A stretch of 64,000 nucleotides of DNA from Epiperipatus broadwayi (taxonomy: Eukaryota; Onychophora; Udeonychophora; Euonychophora; Peripatidae), in the NCBI GenBank assembly GCA_028023455.1, contig JAQFVV010012394.1:33555150-33619149 (forward strand), in the 5' to 3' direction. Below the pieces are notes generated by a model. That model saw only the letters and a list, made by a program, of their open reading frames with translations. It had not been told where the DNA came from and ran no database searches. A program made the position numbers and the translations under genes. Below, piece after piece: positions 57,724 to 64,000 of the stretch. Every line of letters starts with the position of its first letter. The stretch's first letter is position 1.

Positions 57724-60700
57724 ATGAATAATTTACTAAATATAATATCAATTAATGTAAGAGGTATAAATGGAGATGATAAAGCAGATAAAGTTTTGGA
57801 TTACATTGCTTCTCAAAAATATGACATTGTAATTTTATATGAAATGGAGATTAGTAATAATACGCCCTATGGATTGTTGAAAAATTTGAAAAACAAAATG
57901 CTTCACAAATTTAATAAAAGGTCATCACAAGGAGTAGCAGTACTAATAAATATGAGTTCACGTATAAGAAAAATACAAATAATGTTGTTACAAGTAAATT
58001 ATATAGGAATATCATTTGCCATTTATGATCAGCTTTATTATTTGATTGCGGTGTACTCGATTACTAAGGGTAATGATATATCTAAAGTGATTCATAAAGT
58101 TCAGAATAAGCTGTGGCATAAGCTGGGTATCATGGTAATGGGAGGTGATTTCAATTGCTCCTACCAGAACATTCCAAAACCTTTGGAACACAAATTGAAA
58201 ACACTTGCAGTATATCCATTGAAATTGAAATATGGCAAAGATGCCTACCCATTTTTTAACAGCAGATACTCTTCACTGATTGATTTGTTCTTTGTGTCGA
58301 AGGGTACGGTTAGTGACTCATTTATTGACACTTCTCTAGTAGGCTTTTCTGACCATGTAAGAATACTTCTTCAAATAAAGTATTATAGTATAATAAAAAA
58401 TAAACTCTATGCTTTTACTATAAAAAAGAACATTAGGAGTCAAATAAATTTTTCAGTTGATCAGATTTCTAACATGATTATAGTATCGAACTATTACACC
58501 TGGATTTCAAAAGTGTTTCCATGTATTGCTTGGCATCAAATAAAAAAATTCATTTCAGACTTCTGCTGTGATAATGTGAAAGATATCATGTCCCAAAATC
58601 AAATCAAAAATAGAATTATAGAGATTAATAAAACCATGAGTGTTATTTTTGATCTCAGAGTAAGTAATAATTTAGTTAGTAAACTCCAAGAAGAACATAA
58701 TTACATATGCAAGAAAATGCAAAAAGACACATATGCATTAAGTCTAAGGAAATTAATTCCAGGACTTAGTCAAATATTGAAGCTAACCATAAATTATGCA
58801 AAAATTTATATACCCCACACTAATGGTATCTCATCTATGAAGACAGCTGAAGATTCTATGGTATCAAGTGATGAGGTTGATGAATATATGGTTGAGAGAC
58901 TGAAAAAGATCTTGGGCAATCAAGACATTGATGTTGAGCAATACAGGATAGTGGCAAAGCAAGCCTCCAAGAAATACATTTCGTATCAAGAAATTATAGA
59001 AGAAATTAATAAATTGAAGATGCAAACAGTACTGGCTAATGACTCAATTCCAACAGCAGTATATAAACAAATGTCTAAATATTTTGATCAGGCCTATGTC
59101 TAAATATTTTAATCAGATGTGCTCACAAAGACTTGAATGGCCCTGCATAAATAACAGAGTAATCTTTAGCATTAAAAAAGAAAAGACCATAAAAATGCCT
59201 CAGTTCGAAGACCTAAGAAATATATCTATTGAGGATATAGATTCTAAAATACTGGCTAGAATCCTACAAAGAAAATTGTTTAATAGTGTACATGATATCA
59301 ACTGTGCACCATGCTGTGAAAGGTAAGAGAGTGTTCAATGCAGCTCTTAAAATACAAGAGGCAATCAAGTATGCCAGAGCCTTGAATCTGACCCAGTACT
59401 TTGCATAACAAATAGATTTTAAATCTGCATTTGACTTGGTTGACTGGGGTTATCTCTTTAATGCCCTGAATGGTCTGATTGAATATGATCAATACTTATT
59501 AAATGCAATAATAAATTATATTACTAATAATAGGATTTCTTATAAAAATTTTATGAGAAGGTCGGAGTTCTTCATACATGGTAAAGGAATTCCACAAGGT
59601 TCACCATTAGCAGCGCTATTATTTGCTATTTATGTAGACCCCATGATAAAAGCGATTGAAACATTAATAAATGGAATTTACCTGCCCCAATTAGAAGTTA
59701 CAGTAAAAATCACAGCCTTTATAGATGACATTATAATTATTTTTGAAAACAGTTATAATATCAATATTGTTATGAATCAAATTAGAAAATTTCAGCAGGC
59801 TACAGGGTCAATAGTACAGTTTTCTAAGTCAGCAGCTTGGCAATTAGTAACAGGGAAAAGGATACCTAATGAGTTTTTAGCTCAGCCTAAGTCATTTCTT
59901 GGTCTCCCTTTATATTTTTCCAAAACTAAGATGAATCATCAATTAAATCAGCTTGTTACAAAAAAAAAATAGAAGAAAGAATTATTAGTTTTTCATCATT
60001 CAAATTTTATGAAGTGACTAGAACTAAGGTATTCAATGCAATGGCAATAGGAGTCCTTGGCTTTTATGGGCTGTGGTTGAAACTTTACAACAAAACCATT
60101 CTAAAGATTATACAGATGGTGAAAAAATTTATATGGGGTAAGAAACGTAGCCTTCTCTCTACTTCAGTATTACAGCTATCAATAGAGATAAAGGTGGGCA
60201 TAATCTAATTGATCCAAAGGCTTATGTTAAGTTTATCATTGCCAGAGCTTATTTGAATGTAGTGAAGGATCAGTCCTTTAGTCATCCTACTGGTGAAATA
60301 AGAATTTATAATGAAATGGGGGCTGAAAGAAGATCGTATTTTGCTGACATGTTTATAGCATACAAAGACTTACAAGATGAACTTAATGTCCAAAGCCTTG
60401 ATGGCATAAAATATAATGATATAACAAAAAAAGTTTACCACAATGAAAATTCTTGGTTAGGGTGTTCAATGAAAATTGTTCTAAAAAAATTTCAATCGAT
60501 ATATACACCACAGACATCCATGAAATTCATTTTTAAGTTGATAAATGGAATTTTGCCCACTACTTCTTATATTAATAAAAGGCTGGGAATGAATTTAGGT
60601 GAAGCATGTTCTTTTTGTAAAAAAAAAAAATTGAAACATTCCTGCACTTGCTAGAGGAATGCTATGCATTTCGGAAACTGAGATCGAAGGTCTTTCACAT

Positions 60701-60914
60701 GCCAATAATAAATCTCAAATATCTGTTAAGAAAATATGTGATGTGTTTTGATCCGCATAATGCAATGGTAATTATTCATACTTTGACAATTATATGGGCA
60801 ATAAGATGCGCATTAGTATTTGATAATAAAAAATTTAATTGGCTGAGAAAGCTAGATAGAGATTGGGATGATTACTTCAACATGTGCTTAAAATATTGGC
60901 CCAAAATACTATAG
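57724..60914 (+). pseudogene. LINE ORF2: APE endonuclease, reverse transcriptase, zf-RVT
   Basis: The first 460 codons (57724-59103) are intact. Endonuclease motifs are ISINVRGING, VILYEMEIS, VMGGDFNCSYQN, SLIDLFFVSKG and GFSDHVRILL. The RT follows in shifted frames: FEDLRNISIEDIDSKILARI (59196-59260), DFKSAFDLVDWGYLFN (about 59411-59460), GKGIPQGSPLAALLFAIYVD and ITAFIDDIIIIF with the catalytic Asp pair. The C-terminal finger EACSFCKKKK...LLEECYAF is split by a frameshift in an A run at 60621-60631. One break comes from a 25-bp tandem duplication at 59071-59120. The protein is dead, but the motif order is complete. Confidence 0.8.
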
Positions 60915-61555
60915 AATGGGTATGGGGGGGGGGGGAGACTGCTCCATCTGCATGTGAAATTTGGAAGTAAATAATCTTTTGCAGTCTATCAATCAACGGG
61001 TAAAGAAAAGAAAGACAATATAGAAATCAATGTTTAGTAAGTTAATTTCCAGGTAGTATCACTTAAAGAGAACAATGATTTGAATATTGTGAAACTTTGA
61101 AGAAATTGTGTAAATTGAACTATACATATCTCTTGTAATTATGTAAATATCGTTTGTGTGTTTTTAATAAAGAATATTACTTAAAATAAAAATATTATTA
61201 AATTAATTGGTTTTAGTATATAAAAATATGCAGTTGAAAATGGAAATTAATAATGTCAATCAATAGACAACAAGTATTTAATGGCCTACTCCATTTCAAT
61301 TTATTTAAACTGAACATTAATAATTCTTTTAATAAAATTTATCATAAACATTGCTATAGAAATGTATACATATGTATATATCGTAGTATAATTATATATA
61401 TATATTAGTATAGTATGTTGATATATAGTTTAATTTCTAGTATACAGACTAATATATCTTTTGTAGAATTATGTTATCTAAATCCCATTTTCGATTTCTG
61501 ACGTTCTAAATATCGAATATTTTCCTTCTTCTGTTTTATTAAAAAGTTGTAGCAT

Positions 61556-62470
61556 TTTGTAAAAATGGCAGACATGTTTGTGCACTCCGGAAAAACTAGA
61601 ATGTATTCGAGAGGTTGTTTTAGATCGCGCACTGATAACTGAGGAATTTAATTAACGTAATAGCGAACGTTAATTCCAAGAAATATTTGCTGATGGCAAA
61701 TATTTCTAGATAAGAGACGTTACCTTATTGGACAGGGGTTAATTGCTGGGTTATCAGAAAGCTATAGAAAGACTGTATAACAACTAGGCAGAGTAGTATA
61801 GAGACTTTTTGAGTAACAACTATCGGAGGCCAGTGTACAGCGCTCAGTGGAAATGTAGTCCACGAGTATAGCTGAAAGGGCCCACAGTGTAAGCAGTGAG
61901 GAGTAACAGACAATATTTGAGTGCATCTACAGTAGAGTTACTGTTCAATTCCAGTAGGAGACATCTAGTGTCAGTGCTTGTGGTTAATGTCCAGTGCCCA
62001 GTGGAAATGTAGTTCACAGGTATAGCTAAAGGAGACCACAGCCTGAGGAAACCATCTGGATAGCAGCTGAATAAAGAGTTGAGTTTCCAGCGGTTTTCAA
62101 GTGAAGTAGACTGTTGCAGAGACGGAAGCTGTAAGGAGCTTAAGGTCAGTAGCAGTGCTTACGACGAAGAGTTCGTGTACAGTTAAACTGGACTGGGGCG
62201 AAGGTATACCCATTGTGAACCGTTTTTGTAGCAGCCAGCCTGAAAGAACATCGAGGGAATTGAACTTTAGCGAACTGTAGAAATAGAGTCGTTGCACAGC
62301 ATTCGTAGCAGAGCATCTGTTGCAAGAGAACAGCATGGGAATTGAGCTATAGAGACAGAGTTGTTGCAGACTATTCGCTATTCTGATTACTTAAAAACAT
62401 TGTGTCTTAATATATATAATTATACATATGGAAACATCAAAAGTATAATTCTCCGTCACTTTATTATTAT
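61556..62470. repeat. Possible solo LTR or other insert in R1
   Basis: About 0.9 kb of clearly more balanced composition interrupts R1. Compared with 6045-6090 and 18690-18730, R1 stops near GTAGCATTTTGT and resumes at about TTTTTATATATTTTCATTTT. The insert starts near TGTAAAAATGGCAGACATG. It has no ORF and contains an internal duplication: a CAGTGGAAATGTAGT block followed by GTATAGCT and CCACAG, at 61847 and 61998. An LTR without partner fits, but TG...CA ends and a target duplication could not be fixed. Confidence 0.4.
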
Positions 62471-63534
62471 TATTTTTTATATATTTTCATTTTCTGGTAT
62501 CTATCTACAAAATACATGATTCGAGGTTAGAATTTTTAAGTAGTGCTGCCCTCTTTTTTTTTTTTTTGTATCGTTATAAAATATTTAAAATTTGTATTAT
62601 TTTTAATAAATATAAAAAATTGTTAAAAAAAGTAGCATAAATTTATATATGTTAATTATTATATGTCAAAGATTAAACAGGCAACTTGAAAGATGTTTTA
62701 ACTCAAGTAAAATACACAAAATTATTCATCAAAATATATTTATACTTTCAACTTAAAATTTCGTGAACTTTAAATATAACTGAAAAGTCTTTTTTTGTAC
62801 CGTCTTTCTCTCTTAGTGAGAGTCGGAGACTCCGCCCTCTCTTTTTTTGATTGTTCAATTTGTTGATTTATAGTGATGATTTTTGATATAGTCTAAAAAG
62901 TTGTATGTTCCTACCTAATTTAAGCAATGATTATATGTGTGTTTTGTGGTACAATTTGTTGAGAAATAGTTTGCCATCTACAGTTTAAATATGTCTCTTA
63001 AAATTATAAGAAACTTGATGATTATACATATCAAATATAATGTTCTTTCCCACTAAATCCAATCAAAAAAAATATATACACTATCCTTTTTTCTTTCCAA
63101 AAATTATATTTTTTCCATCACCTTATATATTAATTTTGCTTGTTTTTAACAGCAATGATAATAAGTAAAATACACACAAATCAAATATCTGATGGGTCAT
63201 TAAGACCTTTCCCCCTTTTATTTAAATGATTGCTGGATGCAAGAGGCAATTAATCACACATTCCTCGTTCAAATGACTATTTTTTGGCAGTTTGTAGGAA
63301 ATATGTTTTCATGATGATTTGGAAAATACTTGGACCAATTTTACTGAAGTGGTCCGAACAGTGGAACACAACCTTTAACTTAGCTTGAGCCATTTTAGAA
63401 TTAAAAAAGTTTAGGCGAGCCACAAATAAATTTTGCACTTTTAAGATTTCAATTTTAAATGTATTTGATGCAATTTGTCATATAATGAAATATGTGATTA
63501 TGTACGTTTATACTACTATTTGTTATGGATTTAA

Positions 63535-63780
63535 ATTCAAATTAAATGCAGGAAAAGTATTTTACTGTATAACTTAACAATGTATGTATTCCAATAATTT
63601 ATTGTATTCTGACACATATTATTGATAGCTAAAATCATGGAGTCATTCAGAAATTCATTTGTTACCTTGAATCTGAACTCTGATTTTAAAAAGTTCATTG
63701 CTGAAAACCACTTTTGCAAAGGTAAGTTGATCAAAAGCAGAACATTAATCTTTGAAAAATTTTTTTAAGAGTGAAATATT
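63535..63780 (-). pseudogene. hAT transposase C-terminal remnant, copy 4
   Basis: The minus strand reads CFSAMNFLKSEFRFKVTNEF-type sequence, the hAT dimerisation region shared with 12350 and 19800. The frame is short and continues into stops. Upstream residues are lost to the LINE insertion at 63841. Confidence 0.65.
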
Positions 63781-63840
63781 TTTCTCATCTACAAGTATCT
63801 AAAAAAATCTGATAGTTTTGTAGATCTGATTGAAAATCAA

Positions 63841-64000
63841 TTCATCATCATCATCAACCATTATCAATCCACTGCAGGATGAAGGTCTCTCCATGTTCAA
63901 TCCATTTTCTCCAATCTTTAGCTTCTCTTCTCCACATCATCCCTGCACACTTTCTTATTTCATCCATCCATCTTATGTGGTCTCTTTCTGGGTCTTTTAC
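63841..64000 (-). mobile_element. RTE/'craniofacial-like' LINE 3' end, cut by the window edge
   Basis: The minus strand reads KDPERDHIRWMDEIRKCAGM, then WRKWIEHGETFILQWIDNG and a tail of TGATGATGATGA. It is the same family as 48224-48508 in the opposite orientation. The 5' part lies beyond position 64000. Confidence 0.75.

Larger units (their letters stand above)
53498..61191 (+). mobile_element. Full-length Tx1/L1-like LINE with a nested LTR element
   Basis: The element is flanked by ATATTATTAAATTAA on both sides (53483-53497 and 61192-61206), a perfect 15-bp target duplication that fixes both ends. Without the 2.4-kb LTR element it is about 5.2 kb: a short 5' region, ORF1 (from 53591; split), ORF2 (57724-60914) and a 3' region with AATAAAG and an A-rich end. 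A CCHC knuckle in ORF1 and an APE endonuclease before the RT in ORF2 place it in the L1/Tx1 assemblage. Every ORF is broken, so it is inactive. Confidence 0.85.
61210..63840 (-). mobile_element. hAT-family copy 4
   Basis: Left flank block (61265-61370), R1 (61430-61555 and 62470-62760, with GTAGTGCTGCCCTC at 62540), R2 (62930-63480) and the transposase C-terminal region at 63540-63780 (minus strand, FSAMNFLKSEFRFKVTNEFL). R1 is split by the 61556-62470 segment, and the transposase is cut at 63841 by an RTE-like LINE tail. Confidence 0.65.

Noticed and set aside
62097-62336. 79-aa minus-strand ORF
   Set aside because: It lies inside the solo-LTR-like block, with no motif.

Overview
The window is strongly AT-rich animal DNA. 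No complete host gene, rRNA, CRISPR or bacterial-style operon is visible. The repeat content points to an invertebrate metazoan: CR1-group LINEs with a PHD finger and SGNH esterase in ORF1, Tx1/L1-group LINEs, RTE-like LINE tails, Ty3/Gypsy LTR elements, ZBED5/GTF2IRD2-like hAT transposons, tRNA-like SINE heads, and (TA)n and (ATT)n microsatellites. An arthropod, a cnidarian or another AT-rich invertebrate would all fit, and the species cannot be settled from the sequence.

Layout, left half. 1-1291 is anonymous repeat. 1292-5873 is an LTR retrotransposon in minus orientation, with two LTRs, a tRNA primer site and a gag-like coiled-coil ORF but no pol. 5880-13620 holds hAT-family copies. One of them is split by a terminal-inverted-repeat (TIR) element (7459-10915), which in turn contains a 5'-truncated LINE (7646-9740). 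14090-16650 is a fossil Gypsy element (gag, RNase H end, integrase, all minus). 16773-17088, 21411-21714 and 22451-23030 are hairpin-forming elements, and 18590-21280 is another hAT copy. 23090-31755 is anonymous DNA with two weak exon candidates.

Middle and right. 31768-33965 is a segment visibly richer in CpG, flanked by a 12-bp direct repeat, with small ORFs I do not recognise. 34746-47466 is dominated by minus-strand CR1-like LINEs. Two lie head to tail inside a single hAT repeat, and one of those is split by a 3.1-kb insertion of unknown type. 47467-48850 is again hAT and foldback sequence. 49182-50193 contains three exon-like segments with compatible phases on the plus strand. A long (ATT)n array (52600-52754) and a hairpin (53349-53466) precede an essentially full-length Tx1/L1-like LINE (53498-61191, 15-bp target duplication). 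A nearly complete Gypsy-type LTR element (54132-56564, 5-bp target duplication) is inserted into its ORF1. This inner element encodes Gag, then a coiled-coil protein in the same frame after one TGA, and carries no pol. 61210-64000 is a further hAT copy carrying a possible solo LTR and an RTE-like LINE tail.

The loci do not form a pathway. They record layered transposition in which the hAT copies repeatedly served as landing sites and were hit by LINEs, LTR elements and TIR elements. The most unusual items are the two pol-less LTR elements (54132-56564 and 1292-5873), the unclassified insertions at 31768-33965 and 36633-39745, the TIR element with a 6-bp duplication at 7459-10915, and the exon candidates near 49-50 kb.
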